Notes: generated by a model from the letters alone, not told the origin. DNA of 22,225 nucleotides from Pseudomonadota bacterium (GCA_023415035.1 JAEZLX010000018.1:1-22225); one strand, 5' to 3'. Shown: positions 1 to 8,919, counted from the stretch's first letter. Numbers and translations are program-made.

Positions 1-1
1 G

Positions 2-2026
2 GGTAAGTTGACCCTGACACCTGAGGCCAACATCATCAAGTTGCCCAATATTTCCGCTTCGGTGGCGCAGTTGATTGCTGCTATCAAGGAACTGCAGGCC
101 AAGGGTTACGCACTGCCCGATTACCCACAAGACGCCAAGACTGAAGAAGACAAGGCCATTTTGGCGCGCTATTCCAAGTGCATCGGCTCCTCGGTGAACC
201 CTGTGCTGCGTGAAGGTAACTCTGACCGCCGCGCACCTGCAGCCGTGAAGAACTACGCCAAGAAGAACCCCCACTCCATGGGTGAGTGGAAGCAGTGGTC
301 GCAGACCCACGTGTCTCACATGCACGAAGGCGACTTCTACCATGGCGAAAAGTCCATGACGCTGGACAAGGCCCGTGACGTGAAGATGGTGCTGGAAACT
401 ACTTCTGGCAAGACCATCGTCTTGAAGGAAAAGGTCAAGCTGCAAGACGGCGAGATCATCGATTCCATGTTCATGAGCAAGAAGGCGCTGTGCGACTTCT
501 ATGAGCGCGAACTACAAGACTGCAAGGACGCAGGCATCTTGTTCTCGCTGCACGTCAAGGCCACCATGATGAAGGTCTCGCACCCCATCGTGTTCGGCCA
601 CTGCGTGAAGATCTTCTACAAGGAAGCCTTCGAGAAGCACGGCAAGCTGTTCGACGAGCTGGGCGTCAACGTCAACAACGGCATGGTCGATCTGTACAAC
701 AAGATCGCCTCGTTGCCGCAAAGCAAGCAGGAAGAGATCAAGCGCGACCTGCATGCCTGCCACGAGCACCGTCCCGAGCTGGCCATGGTGGATTCGGCCA
801 AGGGCATCACCAACTTCCACTCGCCCAACGACATCATCGTGGACGCCTCCATGCCCGCGATGATCCGCAACGGCGGCAAGATGTGGGGTGCCGACGGCCG
901 CCTGAAGGACGTCAAGGCCGTGATGCCGGAGTCGACCTTTGCCCGCATCTACCAGGAGATGATCAACTTCTGCAAGTGGCACGGCGCGTTCGATCCGAAG
1001 ACCATGGGCACGGTGCCCAACGTCGGCCTGATGGCCCAGCAGGCCGAGGAATACGGCAGCCACGACAAGACCTTCGAGATCCCCGAGGACGGCGTGGCCA
1101 ACATCACCGACCTGGATACCGGTGAGGTGCTGCTGAGCCAGAACGTGGAAGAAGGCGACATCTGGCGCATGTGCCAGGTCAAGGACGCCGCCATCCGCGA
1201 CTGGGTCAAGCTGGCCGTCACGCGCGCCCGCAACTCCGGCATGCCGGTGGTGTTCTGGCTCGACCCGTACCGTCCGCACGAGGCGCAGCTGATCACCAAG
1301 GTCAAGATGTACCTGCACGAGCACGACACCTCGGGTCTGGACATCCAGATCATGAGCCAGGTGCGCGCCATGCGCTACACGCTCGAACGCGTCATCCGCG
1401 GTCTGGACACCATCAGCGCAACGGGCAACATCCTGCGCGACTACCTGACCGACCTGTTCCCCATCATGGAACTGGGCACCTCGGCCAAGATGCTGTCCAT
1501 CGTGCCGCTGATGGCCGGCGGTGGCATGTACGAAACCGGTGCGGGCGGCTCCGCGCCCAAGCACGTGCAGCAGCTGGTGGAGGAAAACCACCTGCGCTGG
1601 GATTCGCTGGGCGAATTCCTCGCGCTGGCCGTGAGCATCGAGGAAATGGGCATCAAGACCGGCAACAACAAGGCCAAGGTGCTGGCCAAGGCGCTGGATG
1701 CTGCCACCGGCAAGCTGCTGGAAAACCGCAAGAGCCCGTCGCCCAAGACCGGTGAGCTGGACAACCGCGGCTCGCAGTTCTACCTGGCCATGTACTGGGC
1801 GCAGGAGCTGGCCGCGCAGACCGAGGATGCGGAACTGGCAGCAAGGTTCGCGCCACTGGCCAAGGAACTGACCGAGAAGGAAGAGGCCATCGTGGCCGAG
1901 CTCAACGCGGTCCAGGGCAAGCCGGTGGACATCGGCGGCTACTACAAGCCGGACTTCGCCAAGCTCGAGGCCGTGATGCGCCCGAGCAAGCTGTTCAACG
2001 AAGCCCTGGCCAAGCTCGCCGCCTGA
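2..2026 (+). CDS. icd2: NADP-dependent isocitrate dehydrogenase, monomeric type (5' end outside window)
   Basis: Oxidatively decarboxylates isocitrate to 2-oxoglutarate with NADP in the cytoplasmic TCA cycle. The open frame runs from the first full codon (GGT at 2), so this is a partial gene. Residues GKLTLTPEANIIKLPN align with about residue 70 of the Azotobacter monomeric enzyme (741 aa as I recall it), so roughly 69 N-terminal residues lie off-window. The TTG at 8 is an internal leucine codon, not a start. Family landmarks seen are GSSVNPVLREGNSDRRAP (substrate-binding Ser, Asn and Arg), SMPAMIRNGGKMWG, TMGTVPNVGLMAQ, TGNILRDYLTDLFPIMELG and the C-terminal KPVDIGGYY. It is unrelated in sequence to the dimeric IDH encoded just downstream. 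The first ~540 bases are about 55% GC and rich in TTG and GAA codons, while 1021-1320 is about 65%. It converges with the DUF192 gene, 37 bp away. Confidence 0.96.
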   Translation, partial: GKLTLTPEANIIKLPNISASVAQLIAAIKELQAKGYALPDYPQDAKTEEDKAILARYSKCIGSSVNPVLREGNSDRRAPAAVKNYAKKNPHSMGEWKQWSQTHVSHMHEGDFYHGEKSMTLDKARDVKMVLETTSGKTIVLKEKVKLQDGEIIDSMFMSKKALCDFYERELQDCKDAGILFSLHVKATMMKVSHPIVFGHCVKIFYKEAFEKHGKLFDELGVNVNNGMVDLYNKIASLPQSKQEEIKRDLHACHEHRPELAMVDSAKGITNFHSPNDIIVDASMPAMIRNGGKMWGADGRLKDVKAVMPESTFARIYQEMINFCKWHGAFDPKTMGTVPNVGLMAQQAEEYGSHDKTFEIPEDGVANITDLDTGEVLLSQNVEEGDIWRMCQVKDAAIRDWVKLAVTRARNSGMPVVFWLDPYRPHEAQLITKVKMYLHEHDTSGLDIQIMSQVRAMRYTLERVIRGLDTISATGNILRDYLTDLFPIMELGTSAKMLSIVPLMAGGGMYETGAGGSAPKHVQQLVEENHLRWDSLGEFLALAVSIEEMGIKTGNNKAKVLAKALDAATGKLLENRKSPSPKTGELDNRGSQFYLAMYWAQELAAQTEDAELAARFAPLAKELTEKEEAIVAELNAVQGKPVDIGGYYKPDFAKLEAVMRPSKLFNEALAKLAA

Positions 2027-2063
2027 GCGGCCTCGGCCAGCCAGTCAAAGCCCGGGGGAGGGC

Positions 2064-2513
2064 TCAGCGACCGCCGAAAGGCGGTCCGCCGAGCCTGAAG
2101 CCGGGCTTTATTGCGCGTTTGGCAAACCAGCCCTGGTGCATCTCCAGCACGTAGCGCACGGGTCTGGCGGAGCAGTGCGTGTCCTCCGACAGCGGCTGCA
2201 TGTCGGCCAGGTTGACGATGGTGCCGTCGTCACCCACAAAGGCGGCCGTCAGGGGCAGCAGCGTGTTGCGCATCCAGAAGCACTGGGTGGCCGGCTGCTC
2301 GAACACGAACAGCATCCCTTCGTTGGGCGGCATCTCCTTGCGGAACATCAGGCCCACGGCGCGCTGCTCGTGAGTGGAGGCCACCTGGGCCTGGACCAGG
2401 TGCATGCCGGCGCTCAGTGTCACGCGCGGCAGGTTCAGCTGCGGCGTCTCCTGGGCCATCAGCAGGGCGGGAATGGCCAGCAGCAGGCTGGCGATCAGGG
2501 ATTTCTTGCGCAT
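2064..2513 (-). CDS. DUF192 family exported protein
   Basis: A small protein (149 aa) of the DUF192 family, whose biochemical role is unknown to me. The start is taken at ATG 2513, which begins a clean signal peptide: MRKKS, a hydrophobic stretch, then a likely cleavage after LLMA at about residue 20. An upstream in-frame ATG at 2546 would add 11 polar residues before the signal and is less likely. The conserved family core is visible: RAVGLMFRKEMPPNEGMLFVF, then CFWMRNTLLPL, then a GTIVN strand and a PL turn. The mature protein should be periplasmic. It sits between the two IDH genes, converging with the monomeric type and diverging from the dimeric type, with about 100 bp of shared upstream region. 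The C-terminal GGPPFGGR is encoded by a hairpin-forming sequence. Confidence 0.88.
   Translation of the reverse strand: MRKKSLIASLLLAIPALLMAQETPQLNLPRVTLSAGMHLVQAQVASTHEQRAVGLMFRKEMPPNEGMLFVFEQPATQCFWMRNTLLPLTAAFVGDDGTIVNLADMQPLSEDTHCSARPVRYVLEMHQGWFAKRAIKPGFRLGGPPFGGR
2069..2086. terminator. GAAA-loop hairpin at the convergent gene ends
   Basis: A perfect 7-bp stem (gaccgcc / ggcggtc) encloses a GAAA tetraloop at 2076-2079. An outer ggctc/gagcc pairing (2061-2065 with 2091-2095) can extend it. It lies 43 bp past the stop of the monomeric IDH and inside the last codons of the minus-strand DUF192 gene. No T-tract follows on either strand, so termination is an inference; the stem could equally protect an mRNA 3' end. 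Confidence 0.4.
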
Positions 2514-2602
2514 CGGATGCCTGTCGGTAAGGTGTTCAGCCGGCATTGTGCGTCAAGCGCAGGGCGGTTGTCCGCGCGCCTCGCCCCGCCGGGATTCGGG
2601 GC

Positions 2603-2608
2603 TAGAAT
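2603..2608 (+). promoter_or_regulatory. -10 box of icd, positioned for a leaderless mRNA
   Basis: TAGAAT ends exactly 6 nt before the ATG of icd, so the usual -12/-7 placement puts +1 on the A of the start codon. No Shine-Dalgarno sequence lies before the ATG. No good -35 hexamer is visible at 16-18 bp. The octamer GCTAGAAT and the spacing to the ATG are the same as at clpS. Confidence 0.55.
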
Positions 2609-2614
2609 TTCGGC

Positions 2615-3874
<1,260 letters not shown>

Positions 3875-3880
3875 GCCATC

Positions 3881-3898
3881 TGCCCGGCGTGCCGGGCA
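3881..3898. terminator. Hairpin between convergent icd and yegP
   Basis: A perfect inverted repeat, tgcccgg-cgtg-ccgggca, begins 7 bp after the icd stop. The stem is very GC-rich with a 4-nt loop. No T-run follows on either strand, so this is a likely but not classical terminator serving icd and perhaps yegP. Confidence 0.45.
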
Positions 3899-3950
3899 GG
3901 GCAGGTCCCGTCCCGGATGGGCTTTCAGGCTCCGCCAGCCGCCGCGGTGC

Positions 3951-4283
3951 TCAGGTCTGGTCGGTCACGGCGGCGCCCGGCGCGTTCTTCTTCACCGACG
4001 CGATCCCTCCCTCCATGGCCGTCGCCGAGGAGTAAAGCTCGCTCGTGCCGATGACCTGCCCGTTGGCCGCCTTCAGGTTGAAATAGGGCTTGCCGTTGGT
4101 GGAGGTGGCGCGTTCGTAGCGCTCGTCCAGGGGGGCGTTGGTCTTGACCGACGCGATGCCCTGCTGCGCGCTGGCCTTGGCCTCGTACATCTGGCTGGTC
4201 AGGATGACCTCGCCGTTGCCGGCCTTGAGGTTGAAGACGAACTTGCCGTTTTTGGCCTGGCTGATGACGAATTGACCGCTCAT
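3951..4283 (-). CDS. yegP: YegP-like DUF1508 protein with two repeats
   Basis: A 110-aa cytoplasmic protein of the DUF1508/YegP family with no established function. Two copies of the family repeat are visible. The first is FVISQAKNGKFVFNLKAGNGEVILTSQMY and the second YERATSTNGKPYFNLKAANGQVIGTSELY (quoted here as motif cores), each followed by an A..GI.SVK.NAP tail. This two-repeat, 110-residue layout is the same as E. coli YegP. The start is set at ATG 4283 because a strong AGGA-type ribosome binding site lies 7 nt upstream; the longer frame up to 4334 lacks one. It has no signal peptide or membrane segment. It converges with icd and diverges from clpS. Confidence 0.85.
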   Translation of the reverse strand: MSGQFVISQAKNGKFVFNLKAGNGEVILTSQMYEAKASAQQGIASVKTNAPLDERYERATSTNGKPYFNLKAANGQVIGTSELYSSATAMEGGIASVKKNAPGAAVTDQT

Positions 4284-4331
4284 GGATATGTCCTCTCCAT
4301 CGTGGGGTTGAAACCGTAGCGCCGGATGGCA

Positions 4332-4361
4332 CACCCTTTGTAACAGAGTGCTGTTTGGGTG
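4332..4361. other. Nested inverted repeat in the yegP-clpS intergenic region
   Basis: The 248-bp gap between yegP and clpS holds an inner perfect repeat AACAG-agtg-CTGTT (4342-4355) flanked by caccc (4332-4336) and gggtg (4357-4361). It could be an operator or a transcript hairpin. I see no small ORF or tRNA in this gap. The flanking motif ACCCTTTGTAAC recurs upstream of the OmpA-like gene. Confidence 0.3.
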
Positions 4362-4494
4362 CCCAGTGGGGCAATCCTGCTGGGGCGACTTTCCGCACGC
4401 CGGCGTGGTTTCCCGTCACGAACACCCGTCATCCGTCAGGGGCTTGGCGCGAGCCCTCCCAAGGCGCCCGCGAAACACTCAAAATGTGTCCGTC

Positions 4495-4510
4495 GTGCAC
4501 GGGTGTGCAC
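4495..4510. promoter_or_regulatory. Tandem GTGCAC palindromes upstream of clpS
   Basis: Two identical palindromic hexamers, GTGCAC at 4495-4500 and 4505-4510, start 10 bp apart, about one helical turn. If transcription starts at 4532 they cover roughly -37 to -22, the -35 and spacer region. This resembles an operator; no regulator is identified. Confidence 0.3.
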
Positions 4511-4519
4511 GCCGCTGGC

Positions 4520-4525
4520 TAGAAT
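4520..4525 (+). promoter_or_regulatory. -10 box of clpS, positioned for a leaderless mRNA
   Basis: TAGAAT, within GCTAGAAT, ends 6 nt before the clpS ATG at 4532, so the predicted +1 is the A of the start codon. There is no Shine-Dalgarno sequence. The arrangement is identical to icd at 2603. Confidence 0.55.
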
Positions 4526-4531
4526 GATTCC

Positions 4532-4879
4532 ATGTCCGACAAACCCGTGAATCCCCCGGTCGCGCCACCCCAGGTGGGGGGCGAAGATTCGGTCGTGCTT
4601 GAGCGCCGCACGCAGCGGGTCAAGCCGCCCCAGATGTACCAGGTCGTGCTGCTCAACGATGACTTCACCCCGATGGAATTCGTCGTGCAGATCATCCAGG
4701 AATTCTTCGGCAAGGACCGTGAAACGGCCACCCAGATCATGCTCAAGATCCACCTGGAAGGCAAAGGCGTCTGCGGGGTCTATACCCGCGACGTGGCCAA
4801 CACCAAGGTCGAGCAGGTCCTGCAGGCCTCACGCCATGCCGGACATCCCCTGCAATGCACCAGCGAACCTATTGAATAA
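4532..4879 (+). CDS. clpS: ATP-dependent Clp protease adaptor ClpS
   Basis: Adaptor that binds N-degron substrates (bulky N-terminal Leu, Phe, Tyr or Trp) and delivers them to the ClpA unfoldase. The 115 aa comprise a variable Pro-rich tail (1-33) and the ClpS fold. YQVVLLNDDFTPMEFV holds the N-end pocket residues Asn42 and Asp43, with Asp44 and gatekeeper Met48. His74 in IHLEGKGVCG corresponds to E. coli His66. The ClpA-contacting part, YTRDVANTKVEQV, follows. The gene lies directly upstream of clpA (90-bp gap), the classic pairing. The ATG follows a -10 box with leaderless spacing, so translation may start without a leader. Confidence 0.96.
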   Translation: MSDKPVNPPVAPPQVGGEDSVVLERRTQRVKPPQMYQVVLLNDDFTPMEFVVQIIQEFFGKDRETATQIMLKIHLEGKGVCGVYTRDVANTKVEQVLQASRHAGHPLQCTSEPIE

Positions 4880-4913
4880 GGATGAAATCAGCCCCATGTA
4901 ATGGTCTCTTCCA

Positions 4914-4943
4914 TTGATCCGACCCGGACAAATCGCCTATCCT
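4914..4943 (+). promoter_or_regulatory. Possible sigma-70 promoter for clpA
   Basis: TTGATC (4914-4919) and TATCCT (4938-4943) are separated by 18 bp in the clpS-clpA gap. Initiation near 4950 would give a leader of about 20 nt containing the clpA ribosome binding site. This would let clpA be transcribed apart from clpS. A weak 5-bp hairpin (AATGG/CCATT, 4900-4915) overlaps its upstream edge. Confidence 0.4.
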
Positions 4944-4969
4944 GATACCCAGCACCAAAGGAAGTGTCC

Positions 4970-7312
4970 ATGATTGCCCAGGAACTTGAAGTCAGCTTGC
5001 ATATGGCCTTTGTAGAGGCCCGGCAACAGCGACACGAATTCATCACCGTCGAGCACCTGCTGCTGGCGCTGCTGGACAACCCCAGCGCCGCCGAAGTCTT
5101 GCGTGCCTGCTCGGCCAACATCGACGATCTGCGCAAGTCCCTGACAAACTTCATCAAGGACAACACGCCGCAGGTGGCCGGCACCGAAGAGGTCGACACG
5201 CAACCGACGCTGGGTTTCCAGCGCGTGATCCAGCGCGCGATCATGCACGTGCAGTCCACGGGCAACGGCAAGAAGGAAGTGACGGGCGCCAACGTGCTGG
5301 TCGCCATCTTCGGCGAGAAGGACTCCCATGCCGTGTACTACCTGCACCAGCAGGGGGTCACGCGCCTGGACGTGGTCAATTTCATCGCCCATGGCATCCG
5401 CAAGAGCGATCCGCCGGAATCGGGCAAGCCGGGCGAGAGCGCGGCCGAGAACGAGGAAGCCGTCGAACAGGGGGCCAAGGGCAACGAGAAGCAGTCTCCG
5501 CTGGAGCAGTTCACCCAGAACCTGAACCAGGCGGCCAAGGACGGCAAGATCGACCCGCTGATCGGCCGCGAGTACGAGGTCGAGCGCACCATCCAGATAC
5601 TGTGCCGCCGCCGCAAGAACAACCCCCTTCTGGTGGGCGAGGCGGGCGTGGGCAAGACGGCCATTGCCGAAGGCCTGGCCTGGCGCATCACCCAGGGCGA
5701 CGTGCCCGAGATCCTGGCCGAGGCCGCGGTGTACTCGCTTGACATGGGCGCGCTGCTGGCCGGCACCAAGTACCGCGGCGACTTCGAGCAGCGCCTGAAG
5801 GCCGTGCTCAAGGCGCTCAAGGACAAGCCCCACGCGGTCCTGTTCATCGACGAGATCCACACGCTGATCGGCGCCGGCGCGGCCTCGGGCGGCACGCTGG
5901 ACGCGTCCAACCTGCTCAAGCCGGCCCTCTCCAGTGGCCAGCTCAAGTGCATCGGCGCGACCACGTTCACCGAGTACCGCGGCATCTTCGAAAAGGACGC
6001 GGCACTGTCGCGGCGCTTCCAGAAGGTCGACGTGGTCGAGCCCAGCGTGGAGCAGACCGTGGAGATCCTCAAGGGCCTCAAGAGCCGCTTCGAGGAGCAC
6101 CACAGCGTCAAGTACGCCAACGCGGCGCTGCAGGCGGCCGCCGAGCTGTCGGCCAAGTACATCAACGACCGTCATCTGCCCGACAAGGCCATCGACGTGA
6201 TCGACGAGGCCGGTGCCGCGCAGCGCATCCAGTCGCCGTCCAAGCGCAAGAAGACCATCGGCAAGGCCGAGATCGAGGACATCGTGGCCAAGATCGCGCG
6301 CATCCCGCCCGCGAACGTGTCCAGCGACGACCGCAGCAAGCTGCAGACGCTGGAGCGCGACCTCAAGAGCGTGGTTTTCGGCCAGGACAAGGCGCTGGAA
6401 GTGCTGGCTTCTTCGGTCAAGATGGCCCGTTCTGGCCTGGGCAAGGCCGACAAGCCGATCGGCGCTTTCCTGTTCAGCGGCCCGACCGGCGTCGGCAAGA
6501 CCGAGGCAGCCAAGCAGCTGGCCTACATCCTGGGCATCGACCTGATCCGCTTCGACATGTCCGAGTACATGGAGCGCCATGCGGTCAGCCGCCTGATCGG
6601 CGCGCCTCCGGGCTATGTCGGATTCGACCAGGGCGGTCTGCTGACCGAGGCCATCACGAAGAAGCCGCACGCGGTGCTGCTGCTCGACGAGATCGAGAAG
6701 GCGCACCCGGACATCTTCAACGTGCTGCTGCAGGTCATGGACCACGGCACGCTGACGGACAACAACGGGCGCAAGGCCGACTTCCGCAACGTCATCATCA
6801 TCATGACGACGAACGCGGGCGCCGAGACCATGAACAAGGCGACCATCGGCTTCACGAACCCGCGCGAGGCGGGTGACGAGATGGCGGACATCAAGCGCCT
6901 GTTCACGCCGGAGTTCCGCAACCGCCTGGATGCCATTGTCAGCTTCAAGCCGCTGGACGAGAACGTCATCCTGCGTGTGGTGGACAAGTTCCTGCTCCAG
7001 CTCGAAAGCCAGCTGGCCGAGAAGAAGGTGGAGGTCACTTTCACCGACGCGCTGCGCAAGCACCTGGCCAAGAAGGGGTTCGATCCGCTCATGGGCGCCC
7101 GCCCGATGCAGCGCCTGATCCAGGACACCATCCGCCGCTCGCTGGCCGACGAACTGCTGTTCGGGCGTCTGGTCGACGGCGGTCGCCTGACGGTGGATCT
7201 GGAGACCAAGGTGGGCGAAGACGGCAAGGAAGTCCAGGACGTCAAGCTCGACATCCAGCCGCTGCCGAAGAAGGAAGGCAAGGCCAAGCCCGAAGAGGCG
7301 ACGGCCGACTGA
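4970..7312 (+). CDS. clpA: ATP-dependent Clp protease ATP-binding subunit ClpA
   Basis: AAA+ unfoldase that feeds substrates into ClpP; cytoplasm. The 780 aa are close to E. coli ClpA (758). The N-domain (1-145, QELEVSLHMAFVEARQQRHEF) is the ClpS docking region. The first AAA+ module has Walker A GEAGVGKT at 223-230 and Walker B FIDE ending at Glu295. The second has GPTGVGKT at 504-511 and LLDE ending at Glu574. The IGF tripeptide at 626-628 matches the ClpP-binding loop, distinguishing ClpA from ClpB. I set the start at ATG 4970 (MIAQELEVSL) rather than GTG 4964, because an AGGA ribosome binding site sits 7 nt before it and it aligns with the E. coli N-terminus. The C-terminus is charged (KEGKAKPEEATAD). 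A strong terminator follows. Confidence 0.97.
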   Translation: MIAQELEVSLHMAFVEARQQRHEFITVEHLLLALLDNPSAAEVLRACSANIDDLRKSLTNFIKDNTPQVAGTEEVDTQPTLGFQRVIQRAIMHVQSTGNGKKEVTGANVLVAIFGEKDSHAVYYLHQQGVTRLDVVNFIAHGIRKSDPPESGKPGESAAENEEAVEQGAKGNEKQSPLEQFTQNLNQAAKDGKIDPLIGREYEVERTIQILCRRRKNNPLLVGEAGVGKTAIAEGLAWRITQGDVPEILAEAAVYSLDMGALLAGTKYRGDFEQRLKAVLKALKDKPHAVLFIDEIHTLIGAGAASGGTLDASNLLKPALSSGQLKCIGATTFTEYRGIFEKDAALSRRFQKVDVVEPSVEQTVEILKGLKSRFEEHHSVKYANAALQAAAELSAKYINDRHLPDKAIDVIDEAGAAQRIQSPSKRKKTIGKAEIEDIVAKIARIPPANVSSDDRSKLQTLERDLKSVVFGQDKALEVLASSVKMARSGLGKADKPIGAFLFSGPTGVGKTEAAKQLAYILGIDLIRFDMSEYMERHAVSRLIGAPPGYVGFDQGGLLTEAITKKPHAVLLLDEIEKAHPDIFNVLLQVMDHGTLTDNNGRKADFRNVIIIMTTNAGAETMNKATIGFTNPREAGDEMADIKRLFTPEFRNRLDAIVSFKPLDENVILRVVDKFLLQLESQLAEKKVEVTFTDALRKHLAKKGFDPLMGARPMQRLIQDTIRRSLADELLFGRLVDGGRLTVDLETKVGEDGKEVQDVKLDIQPLPKKEGKAKPEEATAD

Positions 7313-7329
7313 GCCAGCCCCTCAAAGAC

Positions 7330-7369
7330 AACGGCGGCACGGGCATGACACCCGGGCCGCCGTTTTTTT
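7330..7369 (+). terminator. Intrinsic terminator of clpA
   Basis: aacggcgg (7330-7337) pairs with ccgccgtt (7357-7364), with an inner cggg/cccg stem, and seven Ts run from 7363 to 7369. It lies 17 bp after the clpA stop and 11 bp before the stop of the convergent ATPase gene. The T-tract is on the + strand only, so it mainly serves clpA. Confidence 0.9.
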
Positions 7370-7380
7370 CTGGACTTTGG

Positions 7381-8919
7381 TCAGCGCTTCTTGCCGCCGC
7401 CCAGCAGGCCGCCGAGCACGCCACGCACGATCTGCCGGCCGATGTTGCTGGCCACCGTCCGGGCTGCCGTCTTGGCCATGGTCTGAACCAGGCCATCGTA
7501 CTGGCCGCCGCGCGGGCCTGTGCGGCCGAACAGGGCCTCGTTGATCATGGTGCCGATGCCTCCGCCCTCGTCGCCGGCGGCCGGCTTGGATGCGCCGGGG
7601 ATGCGTGCGGTCTTGGGCGCGTCCTTTGCAGCTTGCTCGCCGCTTTCGACGCGGCCGCGCAGCACCTCGTAGGCGCTTTCCCGGTCCACGACCTTCTCAT
7701 AGACGCCGGCGACCAGCGAATCCCGGATCAAGGCCTGGCGCTGCTCGGGCGTGATGGGGCCGATCTGGCTGCCCGGCGGGACCACATAGACGCGCTCGGT
7801 CTCGCACGGACGCCCTTTGGCATCGAGGAAGCTGACCAGGGCTTCGCCCACGCCGAGCTCGGTGATGGCTGCCTGGATGTCCAGACCGGCCTTGGGCCGC
7901 ATCGTCTCGGCCGTGGCCTTGACGGCCTTCTGGTCGCGCGGCGTGAAGGCGCGCAGGGCGTGCTGGACGCGGTTGCCCAGCTGGCCAAGGATGCTGTCGG
8001 GGATGTCCAGCGGGTTCTGGGTGACGAAGTACACCCCGACGCCCTTGGAGCGCACCAGCCGCACCACCAGCTCGATGCGCTCGACGAGCACCTTCGGGGC
8101 ACCATCGAACAGCAGATGGGCTTCGTCGAAGAAGAACACCAGCTTGGGCTTGTCGGGGTCGCCGATCTCGGGCAGCTGCTCGAACAGCTCCGAGAGCATC
8201 CACAGCAGGAAGGTGGCATACAGGCGCGGCGAGTTCATCAGCTTGTCGGCCGCCAGGATGTTGATCACTCCCTTGCCACTGACGGTCTGCATGAAGTCGT
8301 TGATGTCCAGCATCGGCTCGCCGAAGAACTTGTCGCCGCCCTGCGATTCGATGGCCAGCAGGCCACGCTGGATGGCGCCGATGCTGGCGGCGCTGATGTT
8401 GCCGTATTCGGTGGTGAACTGCCTGGCGTTGTCGCCCACGTGCTGCATCAGCGCCCGCAGGTCCTTCATGTCCAGCAGCAGCAGGCCGTGGTCGTCGGCG
8501 ATCTTGAACACCAGGTTGAGGACGCCGGTCTGGGTCTCGTTCAGGTCGAGCATGCGCGCCAGCAGCAGCGGCCCCATGTCCGAGATGGTGGCGCGCACCG
8601 GGTGGCCTTGCTCGCCGAACACGTCCCACAGGGTGGCGGGGCAGGCCACGGACTCGGGCAGTTCGATCCCCCGGTCGGCGAGGGTCTGGGCCATCTTGGC
8701 GCCGATCTGGCCGCGCTGGCTGATGCCGGTCAGGTCGCCCTTGACATCGGCCATGAACACCGGCACACCAATGGCTGAAAAGCTCTCGGCGAGCTTCTGC
8801 AGCGTGACGGTCTTGCCCGTGCCGGTGGCCCCGGTGATGAGGCCGTGTCTGTTGGCCAGGCCCGGCAGCAGATGGCACTGGGCGTTGGCATTTTGGGCGA
8901 TGAGGAGCGGTTCGGCCAT
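7381..8919 (-). CDS. HerA-like DUF853 ATPase (YjgR type)
   Basis: A predicted cytoplasmic P-loop ATPase of the HerA/FtsK superfamily, DUF853 branch (E. coli YjgR is a relative). The substrate is unknown. In 512 aa, Walker A GATGTGKT lies at 30-37 and Walker B FFFDEAH at 262-268. The following VERIELVVRLVRSKGVGVYFVTQNP resembles the sensor/arginine region of HerA ATPases. The middle holds NLVFKIADDHGLLLLDMKDL. The C-terminal 100 residues are low-complexity and end in a Gly-rich, basic segment (GGLLGGGKKR). The start is set at ATG 8919, which has an AGGA ribosome binding site 8 nt upstream; an in-frame extension to 8958 lacks one. No nuclease (NurA-like) partner is adjacent, so a role in end resection should not be assumed. 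Confidence 0.88.
   Translation of the reverse strand: MAEPLLIAQNANAQCHLLPGLANRHGLITGATGTGKTVTLQKLAESFSAIGVPVFMADVKGDLTGISQRGQIGAKMAQTLADRGIELPESVACPATLWDVFGEQGHPVRATISDMGPLLLARMLDLNETQTGVLNLVFKIADDHGLLLLDMKDLRALMQHVGDNARQFTTEYGNISAASIGAIQRGLLAIESQGGDKFFGEPMLDINDFMQTVSGKGVINILAADKLMNSPRLYATFLLWMLSELFEQLPEIGDPDKPKLVFFFDEAHLLFDGAPKVLVERIELVVRLVRSKGVGVYFVTQNPLDIPDSILGQLGNRVQHALRAFTPRDQKAVKATAETMRPKAGLDIQAAITELGVGEALVSFLDAKGRPCETERVYVVPPGSQIGPITPEQRQALIRDSLVAGVYEKVVDRESAYEVLRGRVESGEQAAKDAPKTARIPGASKPAAGDEGGGIGTMINEALFGRTGPRGGQYDGLVQTMAKTAARTVASNIGRQIVRGVLGGLLGGGKKR

Noticed and set aside
8..10. TTG as the start of the monomeric IDH
   Set aside because: Alignment with known monomeric IDH shows about 70 conserved residues upstream of this point, so the frame simply enters from outside the window.
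512..1591. 359-codon antisense frame in the monomeric IDH gene
   Set aside because: Complement of a highly conserved enzyme; no ribosome binding site or domain.
4937..7063. 708-codon open frame antisense to clpA
   Set aside because: It mirrors clpA codon bias in a GC-rich gene, has Val/Leu/Asp/His-rich low-information sequence and no recognisable domain. clpA is unmistakable on the other strand.
7345..8778. 477-codon open frame on the + strand across the DUF853 ATPase gene
   Set aside because: It is the complement of a well-conserved ATPase and starts inside the clpA terminator hairpin; no family features.
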